A stretch of 64,000 nt of DNA from Diploptera punctata (lineage: Eukaryota > Arthropoda > Insecta > Blattodea > Blaberidae): the NCBI GenBank assembly GCA_030220185.1, contig JASPKZ010001230.1, positions 1,061,001 through 1,125,000 of the forward strand, read 5' to 3'. This document shows, in pieces, positions 1-10,717 of this stretch (its first letter is position 1; each line of letters starts with the position of its first letter). Position numbers and translations under genes: made by a program. The notes beneath the pieces were generated by a model. The model had not been told where the DNA came from. It ran no database searches and saw only the letters and a program-made list of their open reading frames with translations.

Positions 1-412
1 CTCTATGTATACTAAGTACAATGTATATACAAAAATATATCCAAAAGGTAGTGTTAATATGGGCTTACATTATACGAAACAAATCACTGCATTTTTAATG
101 AACTGAACTTTATTTGAAACAATATAAAACAATAAATAAGTACTTTCCGCCATTTTATCACTAATTGGTCTCACGGCCTTATGTAGTTTCAACTAATAAA
201 CATTGCCCACACTGTTAACGTCAGTCAATTGTTTATAATGAACGCAAATATTTCCAACAAAGATATTTTACTACTATTTATTATTTTGAAAACACCATCG
301 CGCAAAAAAATAATGTACAACGCACGTTTGTGAAGTGTTTTACAGAATCTCGGTTTCCTCGCTTCTGTAAAAACCACTTTCCAACCTCGCATCGTAATAT
401 ACTATTGTAGGT
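1..412 (+). repeat. Dispersed AT-rich repeat Z, copy 1 (cut by window edge)
   Basis: This AT-rich, non-coding stretch matches 23578-24096 and 36549-37158 nearly along its whole length. Shared landmarks are ATTATACGAAACAAATCACT, the run reading GCGCAAAAAATAATG and the segment GCACGTTTGTGAAGTGTTTT. The window begins about 165 bases inside the repeat. The right end is placed at ATCGTAATATACTAT, where the three copies stop agreeing. I see no terminal inverted repeat or reading frame, so its class is unknown; repeat status rests on the three copies. Confidence 0.75.
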
Positions 413-691
413 TCATTGTATTATAGGACCCATTGTTGTTTGTTATGCGTGATTGGAAATTAACTATTTTCTGTTATGGTGTTGCTGATTTCGACACATC
501 AAGCATTCACATGCTACTCATCACCATTTTCTGAACTGGGCCCAGGGCCTCAAGGAGTAGCTACAACCCACATTTGGTCCTATTCTTCTCTAAGTTGTAA
601 CACAGGCTCAGAGTCATGAGGAAGTACACGAATGTGCCTCCCCCCGCTGGATCACCACAACTACATATTTTATACATCTGTGTTTTTTTTT
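413..691. other. No recognisable feature
   Basis: Unique-looking sequence with no long reading frame, no match to the other repeats in the window and no RNA fold that I can support. Confidence 0.4.
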
Positions 692-905
692 TCATGAATG
701 AATGTGTCATTTTTCATATCTTACCTCATAGTTTGTTTTCTTAAACACGGGAACTGCAGTTTTCAGAGGAAACATCCCTCCCATTTTCAACCGACATTAT
801 GACTTAAAATGGGGGGGGATGTTTCCTCTTGAAAACTGCAGTTCCCGTGTTTAAAAAAACAAACTATGAGGTAAGATATAATAAACGACTCATTCATTCA
901 TGAAT
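692..905. repeat. Short foldback element, arms of about 100 bp
   Basis: Left arm 692-793 and right arm about 808-905 are near-perfect reverse complements. Outer ends read CATGAATGAATG and CATTCATTCATG, and inner parts share ATCTTACCTCATAG and ACACGGGAACTGCAGTTTTC. The central loop is about 14 bases. A transcript would form a long hairpin. Structure is that of a foldback MITE; I could not define a convincing target-site duplication. Confidence 0.75.
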
Positions 906-1423
906 AAGAACCTCATAATGTTAATTTCCATATTTAACTATGAATAGTTTTATCTATTGAGATGAGGGGAAGGGTGATACGAAATGAATGACTGAATACA
1001 TGAAGATGAAATTACATGCTTTTGCGGAGGGAAGAGAAGTGAAGTGTGTTGATGGGATGAAATTCGGGAAACGGGAAAACCCCGAGCAGAACCCGAAAAT
1101 CCCGGTATGACCCACCACCTATGCCCCTCCGGAACCACCATGATTCGAACCTGGTAGCCCAGTCAGGAAAGACTCGCTCGATATCCTCGTGTCAACTGAG
1201 ATGGACGTATCTGTTAATTATACTCAATGGACATCGTGGAGAGAAAAAACCCAGTCTGTATTCATTATTAACATATTGGTGAAAATAGTAAAGTTATTCT
1301 GGATTGAGATTCAATTTTTTTAAAACTATTTTAAAATTGCATTACTGCATGTTTTAGATAAAATATATTTGTTTTATTTTTCTTAGTGATTTTTCTCGTT
1401 CATGTAATCCAAATGCTGTCTAC
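906..1423. other. No recognisable feature
   Basis: AT-rich sequence without repeats shared elsewhere in the window. The 63-codon open frame on the minus strand at 950-1141 has low-complexity content and no family resemblance, so I do not call it a gene. Confidence 0.35.
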
Positions 1424-1425
1424 TA

Positions 1426-2603
1426 GGCCCGGGTAATTAGAGTATTAAAAAATACAGACCGCCTTTTCAAAGCGATAATTAGCAGGAAAAATATAGGAAT
1501 TCTATACTTTTTTTTTTCAAAAAAATCGGTATGGGGCAAGTAGGGTAAAAAATTCATAAATATGCCAAAACTTTTTTTTAGCTGTAAAGAAAAATAAAAA
1601 GATGATATAGCACTCAAAAAGGTGAGAAAAATAGCCCTGAACAGATAAAATCAGTTCGCAACTTTTACCAAAAAAAAAAAAAATAGGAAGTGTGTCATTT
1701 TTTCACCGTTGTATTGCGTACTAGGCTCGTAATCGTTCTAGATATTTTTTTTCAGAGCTTAAATTGTAATCTTTTATGACGCCTATCGACCATGAAAATT
1801 TTGTGCAAAATTTTAAGTTGTATATTTCTCTAAAATGTAAAAAGAGATGTCTCAGTAATATCCATCCATGTGGCCAATAGTAGTCCTAAAGCAAATGTTC
1901 AAAGTGCTTTTCTTCTTGAAGGATTGCTCTACAAGCTTGCACATAATTAAAAGTATGCAAAGAACAATAATTAAACGCTTAAAAATTAGAAAATCGGGCT
2001 ATTCCATTCTGTCTCGCAGAGGCGTTTTAAGGCATTTAATTGAACTTGAAACACTTTTCGTCATAACGGGGTTGTAGAGCAACTGTTGAGGAACAAAAAC
2101 CAATTTGAACATTTTCTCTGGGACATTATTGGCTACATGGATGGCACATTACTGAGACACCTGTTTTCAATTTTAGCGAATTATGCAAAAAGTTGTAGAT
2201 TTTTGTACAAAATTTTCATGTTAGATAGGCGTCATAAAAGGCTACAATTTGATCTCCGAAAAATGTTCTGCAGCTGTTACGGGCCTTGTCATGGAGTGGT
2301 GAAAAATGACAGTTATTTGTTTTGAAGTTTTACATTTTTTTTGACAAAAAGTTGTGAACCGATTTTATCTATTCAGGGTTCATTTTTTCATATTTTTGAG
2401 CGCTATAACAAGCAATTTTTATTTCATATTTCCAAATTAATTTGTCTTTTCAGCTGAAAAGTGGGAAAAAAAAAACATATTTTGGCACCTTTAAGATTTT
2501 ATTTTTCAAAACATGCATTGAATTCATACGATTTTTCTGCTAATCTCTCTGAAAAAATTGCCAGGATTTTTTTAACGAGGTTCTTATTCTATGTACCCTG
2601 GTC
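1426..2603. mobile_element. Large foldback element with long imperfect inverted arms, TA flanks
   Basis: The left part (1426 to about 1935) and right part (about 2055-2603) are diverged reverse complements of each other. Shared blocks include the stretches around 1640-1670 and 2350-2385 (AGATAAAATC.GTTC.CAACTTTT) and around 1775-1815 and 2200-2240 (TTATGACGCCTATC, CATGAAAATTTTGT). Outer ends match as GRCCMGGGTA and both are flanked by TA (1424-1425 and 2604-2605), which fits a Tc1/mariner-type target. The loop has no transposase. It reads as a non-autonomous foldback element of about 1.18 kb; the superfamily is inferred only from the TA flanks. Confidence 0.65.
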
Positions 2604-2870
2604 TATACGCTGTATGATGTATGAGAAATATTTAGAACATTTTTTTTTCTGAAATTAAAAATCTCTGGAATTTTTATTATCGGATTCAAAATAAAATATT
2701 GTAGTGTGATGCAAAAAAATATTTTTATTAAGAGTAGCAAATTTAAATAATTATATCTTTGGGTAGCAGTAGATAATGGTAACTCTCTTTGAAAACATAT
2801 ATTTATAATTAATTGAATCTAATTTTTTTTTATTTAAAAGAATACATTTAAATAATAATTATGACACTTA

Positions 2871-3552
2871 TATAAATAGTAGTCCATCGCTGTGGTCTCG
2901 AGGTAGCGTGCTGCCTTGTGACGCAGCGGGCGCGGGTTCGATCCCCAGTCGGGGCAGTTTTTCTGGGTGAGGTTTTTATCGGGATTTTTCCTCACCTGTA
3001 AGACAGATGTCAAGAAAACTTTAAGGTCCAAAGGGTCCCTGAAATCTTATGGCCATCATCATCCTTCACCGGTGTGGAAAGCAACGGGAAGCTACCACAC
3101 CTATAATTCCCTAGTAAATACTAAAAAAATTCATTGTTAAAACCGTTGAGGTGGAGAGTCATAAAATAAAATAAGTTAAAATACCTTCTTAGGTAAAATC
3201 CGTCGTCCTCAACTTTTAGAATATGTAGCCTAATCTTTATGCCTGTAGGCCTTTCAGGACATCCGTCCCCTCTTCAGCAGTTCATTCTTCGCTACAGCAT
3301 CCAGTATGATGTTTGATGCTGTAGCGAAGAATGGACTGCTGAAGATGGGACGGATGTCCTGAAAGCCCTACAGGCTTAAAGATTACATATTTTAAAAGTT
3401 GAGGACGACGGATTTTACCTAAGAAGGTATTTTAACTTATTTTATTTTATATTCCCAAGTAAAGCTGCAAAGCATAGCATGAAAATGCTATGATTGTAGT
3501 AAAAGACCTGCCCTCGGGCAGAATTACTATGGATGGATGGCTATAAATAGTA
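2871..3552 (+). mobile_element. SINE1 copy with 11-bp target duplication, interrupted by a hairpin insert
   Basis: A tRNA-derived SINE. The head (about 2882-2965) carries a pol III B-box-like GGTTCGATCCC preceded by an A-box-like TGGTCTCGAGGTAGCG. The body ends with GGGCAGAATTACTATGGATGG. The 11-bp direct repeat TATAAATAGTA at 2871-2881 and 3542-3552 brackets the whole unit, so it is a retroposition event. A 332-bp hairpin (3119-3450) sits in the body. It shares the full layout with copies at 8255-8658, 10718-11030 and 13812-14134. No protein is encoded; mobilisation by a LINE is expected. Confidence 0.9.
3119..3450. mobile_element. Hairpin insert inside SINE1, flanked by 13-bp duplication
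   Basis: The segment is a near-perfect palindrome: arms from about 3163 to 3305 and about 3315 to 3450 share AAGTTAAAATACCTTCTTAGG, CCGTCGTCCTCAAC and GACATCCGTCCC with their complements. It is bounded by ATTCCCTAGTAAA (3106-3118) and ATTCCCAAGTAAA (3451-3463), a duplication of SINE1 sequence with one mismatch, showing insertion after the SINE. The left end has an A-rich stretch. A short segment at 15200-15275 (CCGTTGAGGT ... CTCAAC) resembles its left edge. Mechanism and class are unknown. Confidence 0.7.
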
Positions 3553-4097
3553 TTCAAGATATTAACATTAATGGTTAAAAAATAAACATAGTTCTAATAA
3601 TTTAAAATAAAATGTTGATCTCGTAAACAAAAAAATAGGGTCATTCCTGGTTTGAAGTAAATGTAACATATGTCCATAATTTATTTGATAGCGGGTAACA
3701 TGCGTAAGAATAAGATGAATGTTGTGTTAATTAAGTCTAATAAGTAAATAACTTCTTTATATCGAATCACATAATATCACTAGGATACGTAAATGTGTGA
3801 ACGGACATTCTACTTTCCAACATGTGTCATAGTCGTGCATTCAAAATGAGTAAACATCAAGTTTGTCGCCCCTGTCTATCTTCCTCTTCACTTAAATTAG
3901 ACCTTGTGATGTACTGTATTATTTTGATTTTTTTCTGAATTACAATAAAAACAATTTGTCGTTTACACTTAATTTTATTGAAGAAATTATTCATTGTAAT
4001 AATTCGCTTTTAAAACAATTGTACAATTTTAAAGGAAACATCGTTTACAACTGAAATAAAATTCACATATTCATCGATTTTATGAATATAATGACTA
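3553..4097. other. No recognisable feature
   Basis: AT-rich sequence, no repeat shared within the window and no plausible coding frame. Confidence 0.35.
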
Positions 4098-4482
4098 AGC
4101 TCTTAGAAATTGTTTGGACGAAAGAGAGACGAGCAGACGGGAGAATGGATAATAAGACTACATAGCACTGAGCTACATGATCTTTATGTGAAAAAAAAAA
4201 TGTAATAAGAACAGTTAAATCTCGTAGATTGCGATGGGTAGGGCATGTGGCACAAATTGAAAATGAAATAGAGGCATTGAAATTTCCCTGGTATGCATAC
4301 TAGAGAAAAAGCGTCCAGTATGTAGGCCAAGAATGAGATGAAGGAACATTAATCGTGATTTGAAGAAGGTGAATTGTACAGGGAATCATTGGAAAATTAG
4401 GTCTGGATAGGGATGTATGGAGAGATGTCTACGCGACTATGAACATTCGGTCCGATAGTGCGAGTGAGTTAGTTAATAGTAA
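4098..4482 (+). mobile_element. LINE A 3' fragment, heavily decayed
   Basis: Nucleotide similarity to the better copy at 5003-5350: it runs from the segment after the reverse transcriptase core (GGACGAAAGAGAGACGAGC) through the TCTCGTAGATTGCGATGGGTA block to the shared 3' end (GATAGTGCGAGTGAGTTAGTTA). The frame is broken by stops and indels. As in the other copies the element ends in a short tetranucleotide-like tail instead of a long poly(A), a style seen in RTE-type LINEs. It is 5'-truncated and dead. Confidence 0.75.
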
Positions 4483-5002
4483 TTTATAAAATTTCGCCTT
4501 TTGCACCAAACCTTAAACTTATAGATACTTAATTTTTTTAAAAGAAAATAGATATCTGATATATTTTGACATTTAAAAGAGAAAACAGTATTTCATTCTA
4601 AACAGTATTTAATGCACTAATATTAGTCTGGAGCGGTTAGAAATAATGTGTGTAGATTCAACAAGATTAATAAAAAATAATTGGTAAATATCAAACGCCT
4701 GTCTTTAATATTTTTTTTAACTTAAATAAAACACAAATTACATAATTAATAGTGTGCTTTCAAGTATAATCTGTATATACGCCTAATGTAACGAAATTCA
4801 CATAAGCCTATTCTATAATGTTATATAGGATGACATTTATGACAAGTGAGAACTTTAAAATATTTAGTATCTTATTCATGAAATAATTACTCATATTAAG
4901 GAAGGAATTTGTGCAATTTTTCAGTCCATGATCTTCTGTCTTTCCAGATTTTAATATTGTACATATTAATATACATAAAATTATTTTGTACTGTTGTAAT
5001 AT

Positions 5003-5350
5003 ATGGTTGAATGGAGAAGACTACATAACAATGAACTACATGCTCTTTATAGGAAGCCAGATATAATAAGAACAGTTAAGTCTCGTAGACTGCGATGGGC
5101 AGGATATTTTGCACGTATGGGGAATGAAAGACTTGCATGGAAGCTTCTTGTAGGAAAGCCAGAGGGAAAACGCCCGTTGGTAGACCTAGAATGAGGTGGG
5201 AGAATAACATTAACTATGATTTGAGGGAAGTAGATTATACAGGGAATAATTGGAAAGCATTAGCTCAGGATAGGGATGTATGGAGAGCTTATGTCCGCGC
5301 GACCATGAACCTACGGGTTCGATAGTGCTTGTGAGTAAGTAAGTAAGTTG
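5003..5350 (+). mobile_element. LINE A 3' fragment (C-terminus of ORF2)
   Basis: Frames at 5003-5194 and 5137-5325, joined by a frameshift around 5165, encode the conserved C-terminal region of an endonuclease/reverse transcriptase: LRWAGYFARMGNERLAWKLL, then the basic GRPRMRWENNINYDL block and a closing segment ending NLRVR. Downstream, GTGAGTAAGTAAGTAAG is the tandem 3' tail. Eleven copies of this 3' region occur in the window, all truncated on the 5' side. The enzyme core is missing here, so the fragment cannot act on its own. Confidence 0.85.
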
Positions 5351-5989
5351 TAATATATGGTTGTGAAGATGGTCACATCCAGACAAATAAACAACATACA
5401 GTATTCGATAAAGAGGTTCTAAAATGAATATTCGACCTTGTAGGGAATGGGGTGGAGAATAAAGGAGGCTTCACAAAGAGTAACTCTGAATTTATATCGT
5501 TCATCTAATAGTGTACTTAAACACCAGTAATATCTATAATGATTTTGCACTAAATTTGGCATTATATGGAAATGAATACTGGACCTTTACATCAGATCAA
5601 TTATGACTCATGACCAACAGCGATTACTGAGTATTTGCATAATTGCATATGCACATTCTAAGAAATTATTAAAATAGGCCTAAGTAAAACACATTTAATT
5701 TTTTTTAACGATAACATTGTCTTATTTTTCTCCTACTTTGGTTTTTTTGAACTGTAGTTGTCAGTAAAATTCATCGTCACTTTCCAAACTCTGTAATCAC
5801 CCTACATCTTCGATCCTATCTTTGAAAATCTGAACGCTGATTGGTACTTTAGGAGATGCATATTTTAGTAGGGCTGCTGTAAACAATGCTCCAATATCGC
5901 ATTTTATGCACTGTGTGAAGATCCTCTAGCCCATTATCTCAATTTGCAGTTTAACGAACGTCGCCATGAATAAATGTTTAAAAAACAAA
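5351..5989. other. No recognisable feature
   Basis: AT-rich sequence without a supported gene or repeat. Confidence 0.35.
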
Positions 5990-6895
5990 TCGTAAAAAAA
6001 TCATCATCATCCGGTATCATGACAGCTGCCGCCGTCTTCCGGAAACCAAACGCCATTCCTCTCTGTCCATCCATTGATCTTCCTCCATTCATCTGATATT
6101 CATAGCTGCTTGTACCCCTTCTATCGAAGTTTTCTTCGGTCTTCCTCTCTTCCTCCTTTCCATTGGGATCCATTCCATAACAATTTTTGGCAATCTTTGC
6201 TCTGGCATTCTTTTGACATGACCATACCACTGCAATCTTTTCTTTTCTATAATGTCTATGATGTCTGGCTCCTCTTGTACACCCATAATTTCCCTTATTT
6301 CTTTATTTCGTATTCTATCCATTCTAGATTTTCCAGCTGACCTTCTTAAAACATCCATTTCTGTACTTAAAATTATTTTCATTTTCCTGGTAGGAATTTG
6401 CCAGACTTCAGCACCATATGTTAAAATGCTCTGAATTATCGTTTGATATATTAGTAATTTTCTATTTTTTGTAATATTTTTGCTCCACCAAACAGAGTTT
6501 AAAGCATTTATTGCTTGTTTTGTTTGTGCGATTATATTTTTAATTTCCACTGTGTTATCGCCTGAATGGTCTAATTTTGTTTCTAAATAAGTGCATTCGA
6601 TACTAAGTTTTAGTTAGTCTCCATTGTTAAAATTTATATTTTCCATTTCTTCTCCTATACACAGGTATTTAGTTTTCTCAATGTTTATATAAAGTCCCCA
6701 TTTTTCATATTCTTCTTTTGGTTTTTAGCCTGGTTTTTAATACCTGGTCATCTGTAAAATTTAGTGAATATACATGTGTATTTTAGATGGGTATGCCCAT
6801 TTTTTGACATTTTTTCCCCCAGTCTCTTAGTACTCTTTCGAGATAAATTTTAAATAGAGTTGGAGATAAACTGCAACCTTGCCTTAAACCTTTTG
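5990..6895 (-). mobile_element. LINE C fragment with reverse transcriptase active-site region
   Basis: Read on the minus strand, 6895-6783 encodes GLRQGCSLSPTLFKIYLERV, a conserved reverse transcriptase motif. About 6775-6735 then encodes SLNFTDDQVL, which holds the catalytic Asp pair. After several frameshifts, 6550-6089 is open for 153 residues and encodes the post-RT region (QTIIQSILTYGAEVW ... LQWYGHVKRMPEQRLPKIV). The element ends near 5990 in a short GAT-rich tail (ATCATCATC on the plus strand). It is 5'-truncated and broken by frameshifts. The 60655-60800 segment carries a related 3' end. The clade is not certain; the RTE/Jockey group is a reasonable guess. Confidence 0.8.
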
Positions 6896-6901
6896 TAATA
6901 G

Positions 6902-6902
6902 T

Positions 6903-6930
<28 letters not shown>
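6902..6930. repeat. (TA)n microsatellite
   Basis: About 14 uninterrupted TA units directly 5' of the LINE C fragment. Confidence 0.95.
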
Positions 6931-6933
<3 letters not shown>

Positions 6934-7021
6934 TTGTTACACGAGAGCTCCGATGAGTCAAAGCCTACTGAAATGGTTTCTGTCATTGGATAGTAGAACA
7001 CAGTACAGGCAGTCTCGTGGT

Positions 7022-7200
7022 TAATCCATCCATCCATCCATCCATCCATCCATAGTAATTCTGGTCGATGGCAGGTCTTTAACTGCAATCATAGCATTTT
7101 CATGCTGTGCTTTGCAGCTTTATTAGGGAATTGTAGGTGTGGTAGCCTCCCGTTGCTTTTCACACCGGTGAAGGATGATGATGATGGCCATATGATTTCA
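7022..7200 (-). mobile_element. SINE1 3' half, with expanded ATGG tail
   Basis: On the plus strand it starts with seven TCCA units (the reversed ATGG tail), followed by the SINE1 tail and body (GCAATCATAGCATTTTCATG, CACACCGGTGAAGGATGATG). The tRNA-like head is missing, so this copy is 5'-truncated at about 7200. Confidence 0.85.
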
Positions 7201-7339
7201 CACGTAGCCGTTTTGTAGCCTTAGTTATAATCTTCTTATCCAGATTTTTAAACTCCTCATATCAAGATTGGTACACAGTTTTTCCTCGTGAGTCTGAGTG
7301 GATCCTGTTACATGACCCTATATAGAAGGCAACGTTTCT

Positions 7340-7690
7340 ATAGTCCAGCCGCCCAGTCTTTTTTCATGGAATTTCGGCCTGTATGGAACCGGTGCCCACT
7401 CAGCATCGTGAAGCATTTGGGTAGCTACAATAAGTAGCGACTCCAGGGTGAGAAGACCATCTATAGCGACTGGGAGACCCAATATGCTGACCACAAGTCA
7501 TCCCTAAACTGACTAGATAATCGTCTACCTCTGTGATTAACACATATAGATGTGAGGCCAACAGCCGCCTGGTAGGCCAAGGGCCTTCTAGGCCTGTCGC
7601 GCTTATCACCCACCATAGCATCAGGGTAACAGTATTCCTGCCTTACAGCCGTCTCAACCTCAGAAGTGAGTTAGAATTCCGCCAATGCCA
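7340..7690 (+). mobile_element. SINE3 body without head, plus W-type tail
   Basis: From about 7360 the sequence follows the SINE3 body seen at 52288-52624: GGAATTTCGGCC, CAGCATCGTGA, GGTAGCTACAATAAGTAGCG, and ending GGGCCTTCTAGGCCTGTCGCG. The tRNA-like head is absent. It is followed at 7625-7690 by a segment (CAACCTCAGAAGTGAGTTA, CCGCCAATGCCA) that recurs at 28195-28230 and 61380-61412 and belongs to the unnamed W repeat. Confidence 0.75.
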
Positions 7691-7792
7691 CAAGAGTTAC
7701 TACTAATTAAAATGCACGATAATATTCCGTTGAGATATTAGTCATAAATCTTAATATAAAATTATAGAATTGAGTACCTGGTAAAGTTCTGT

Positions 7793-7816
7793 TTTTTTTT
7801 TTTTTTTTTTTTTTAC
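7793..7816. repeat. Poly(T) tract
   Basis: A run of about 22 thymines; it could be the reversed poly(A) tail of an unrecognised insertion. Confidence 0.9.
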
Positions 7817-8242
7817 TGTTAAAACTTTTAAAACACTGTAGCCTCTTTCAATTTGTTCCATCTCCAGGAAGTTGTTTTTTGCTATTGATTTATTGTGATT
7901 ATCTTATAGGGAGGGTTGTATTAACGAATGCATTCTCATTTATTCGGCCGCAGTAGTGGTTATGCTCCATGTCTCTTGCATCAAGAGTCGCTGGTTCAAA
8001 CCCGGCCGTGGTCGATAGGTTTTTTAGGATGCAAAAATCCAAGGAGCAAGTCCTCCGGCAGGGACTTTAACCCGTACTTCCCGAATCTGAAGATTTTCAG
8101 GCTCATAAAAGATCCTTAAGCCTGAACAAAGAGGACTCTAAGCAACATTTACCGAACCATCTCTAACATCCTAGTAATACCTTAGTTGCCTGATAGATGT
8201 CACATTGAGTCGGTGTGTTGGACCGCATGCCACTCATGCCAT

Positions 8243-8670
8243 CTTTGGACAAATCCATCCATAATAATTCTGCCCGAAGACAGGTCCTTCACTGCAGTCA
8301 TAGCATTTTCATGCTATGCTTGCAGCTTTACTAGGGAATTATAGGTGTGGTAGCTTCCCGTTTCTTTCCACACCGGTGAAGGATGATGATGGTGATGATA
8401 ATGATAAGGATGATGATGGTGATGATAATGATAAGGATGATGATGGTGATGATAATGATAAGGATGATGATGGTAATGATAAGGATGATGATGCCATATG
8501 ATTTCGGGGACCGTTTGGGCCTTAAAGTTTTCCTGACATTTGTCTTACAAGTGAGGAAAAACCCCGATAAAAACCTCACCCAGAAAAACTGCCCCGACCG
8601 GGGATCGAACCCGGGCCCGCCGCGTGACAAGGCAGCACCTCGAGACCACAGCGGTGGACTTTGGACAAAT
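8243..8670 (-). mobile_element. SINE1 inserted in SINE2, 12-bp target duplication
   Basis: CTTTGGACAAAT at 8243-8254 and 8659-8670 is an exact duplication, so the insertion is 8255-8658 and lies within the 3' part of a SINE2b. On the minus strand the order is head (B-box GGTTCGATCCC), body and ATGG-type tail. The internal GAT-rich stretch is expanded into four copies of a 27-bp unit at 8383-8490. Confidence 0.95.
8383..8492. repeat. 27-bp minisatellite within SINE1
   Basis: Units built from GATGATGATGGTGATGATAA plus TGATAAG repeat about four times, the last one shortened. Other SINE1 copies have only two to four GAT units here, so this is a local expansion. Confidence 0.9.
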
Positions 8671-8760
8671 AAGGTAACCAAAAAAAAATTGAACTTGGTC
8701 TATAAACTCCTGATAAAGGAGAGGTAATGGCTCAGAAATGGGGCTACGCCATTACTCAAT

Positions 8761-9265
8761 TATTTCCTCCACTATATTTATCTTCGTTGGATTCTCCTTT
8801 GTGATATATTGTGAGGTATTAATTTGATATGATATTATTATATAATTCGAGGAGAGAATGCCAGAAATGACTTAAGAAACCTGGTGGCATTGGACATAAA
8901 AAAATAGGTAACAGCTACTTTTTATGGGGTTTCTTAAACATATTACAAACTACATCTTAGAAGAATGGTAATTTGCGTCAGTATAATAAAGTTTCTATTA
9001 GATTTTTATTTTAGATTTATTTATTTAGCCTGGTGGAATTTAGTAGTATAGTAAGTTTGTCATATGGACAGTGTTGCATCTTTTATAATTTATATATATA
9101 TATTTTTTTTTTGAGGGGGTCTAGTGACCTTGAGTGAACTTCCTTGTTCAATGGAAATTTTCTGTCCTCAAGGTGATCTCATGTTCTGCTTATTCAAACA
9201 AATGGAGGAGTGCTACATTTGTTCTTATTTCATGAACAGTTGCAAGTTTAGGTGTCAAGACTAAT
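8761..9265. other. No recognisable feature
   Basis: AT-rich sequence with a short TA/T-rich run near 9090; no supported gene or repeat. Confidence 0.35.
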
Positions 9266-10090
9266 ACTACTAACCCTAACTCACTGGCACTATCGAACCC
9301 GGAGATTCATGTCCGCGCGGACATAACCACTATATACATCCCTACCCTGAGCTAATGTTTTCCAATCATCCCCAGTATAATCTACTTCCCTCAAATCATA
9401 TTTAATGTTATTCTCCCACCTCATTTTTGATCTACCAACTGGGCGTTATCCCTCTGGCTTTCCTACAAGAAGCTTCCATGGACGTCTTTCATTCCCCATT
9501 CGTGCCACATGTCCTGTCCATCGCAGTCTACGAGACTTAACTGTTCTCATTATATCTGGCTTCCTATAAACACCATGCAGTTCACTGTTACATAGTCTTC
9601 TCCACTCACCTGTCCGTTCATCTCTCTCTGGTCCAAAAAATTTCCTAAGAACTTTATTCTCAAATAGGCCTACTCGTAATCTCTTTCCCTTCCTTAAAGT
9701 AAGAGTCCATGTTTTGCATCCATATAATATAACTGGTAGAATAATAGTTTTATATATTTTCAGTTTGACGTTTTTTTGAAATGAGTTTGGACGTCAAGAA
9801 TTTCTGTAATACATAATAGCACGCATTTGCAGAATTGAGCCTATGTTTAATTTATTTGTGCATCTCATTCCTATTTGTGATTATTGTTCCTAGGTATTTG
9901 AATTCAGCTACCTCCTCAATTTCCCTCATTTGTCATTAGCTGTCCATTTCCATTATATAATGTATTTCATATATTTAGTTTTATTGATATTTACTTCCAG
10001 TCCCAATTTCTTAGTGTTACTCAATAGTGTGTGCGTGTTGGCCTTTAGTATCTGAACGCTATCGCCCAATAGTACTAATGCTACTCCAGG
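9266..10090 (-). mobile_element. LINE A fragment, longest in the window with the post-RT region
   Basis: The 3' terminus lies at 9266 (plus-strand CTAACTCACTGGCACTATCG). Reading leftward on the minus strand from about 10090, fragments encode VNINKTKY, then the conserved E(F)KYLGTIIT-type motif near 9900, then ILPVILYG, EGKRLRVFENKVLRKFFGP and finally the LRWTGHVARMGNERRPWKLL block. Frameshifts and stops break the frame throughout. It defines the order of motifs in the family and shows that the shorter copies are its 3' ends. Confidence 0.85.
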
Positions 10091-10696
10091 ATAATTAAAT
10101 CAAACTAGTTCCTTAATTAATTGTCTTAAGAACAATGTTCAGAAATCTGCGGACCAATCACAGCATTATACCAATTATATGTAGGCTGTTACTATATGTG
10201 ATAAATAATCAGTATCTAAGGATTATAAAAATTGAAGCAGACATGTAATTATCATATTATGCATAAAAATCAACTAAATTATTAATTTTTAATGAAGCGA
10301 ATGTTTAAAAAACAAAATATATAGAACACTAAACTGCTTTACATGATTTATTTAAGGATTTTGAAGCTGCCATTCATCCAATTATTGCTTGGAGACGTTC
10401 CAATATATTGGGTAATATTGTATGCATAATAATTCATTATTGTAGCAATTGTCATATGTTTGTGTGTTTTTGATTTGTAGAATATAAATTCTTTGCATTT
10501 TTATGTTTAACGTATTATGAATTAATAGTGGAATAAATTAGAACGTGGCAATGAAAATAGAAATCTCCATTTACCTTGAAGACTGGTAGGGGAAAAAAAA
10601 AGAAAAATAAACAAAGTTTGTCTCACAAGAATTACGTGAACAGAGTGAAATCCATACCAAGTTAGAAAATATGGTTTGATTTTAGTTATTTGCCGC
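10091..10696. other. No recognisable feature
   Basis: AT-rich sequence without a supported gene or shared repeat. Confidence 0.35.
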
Positions 10697-10717
10697 ATAT
10701 ATATATATATATATATA

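Larger units (their letters stand above)
7945..8760 (+). mobile_element. SINE2 (subtype b), split by a SINE1 insertion
   Basis: The head (7945-8020) is tRNA-like: CGGCCGCAGTAGTGGTTATG and the B-box GGTTCAAACCC. It is followed by the SINE2 body TTTTAGGATG ... AAATCCAAGGAGCAAGTCCTC and CTGAAGATTTTCAGGCTC. The 3' part (8170-8254, resuming 8671-8760) is shared with 24100-24240: TTGGACCGCATGCCACT, GGACAAATAAGGTAAC, GGGCTACGCCATTA. A SINE1 copy sits at 8255-8658. Confidence 0.85.

Noticed and set aside
950..1141. Minus-strand 63-codon frame
   Set aside because: No family resemblance, no splice or start context, and no repeat in other copies; expected by chance.
8316..8681. Asp-rich and Ile-rich open frames on both strands
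   Set aside because: They translate the GAT minisatellite inside a SINE1 copy.
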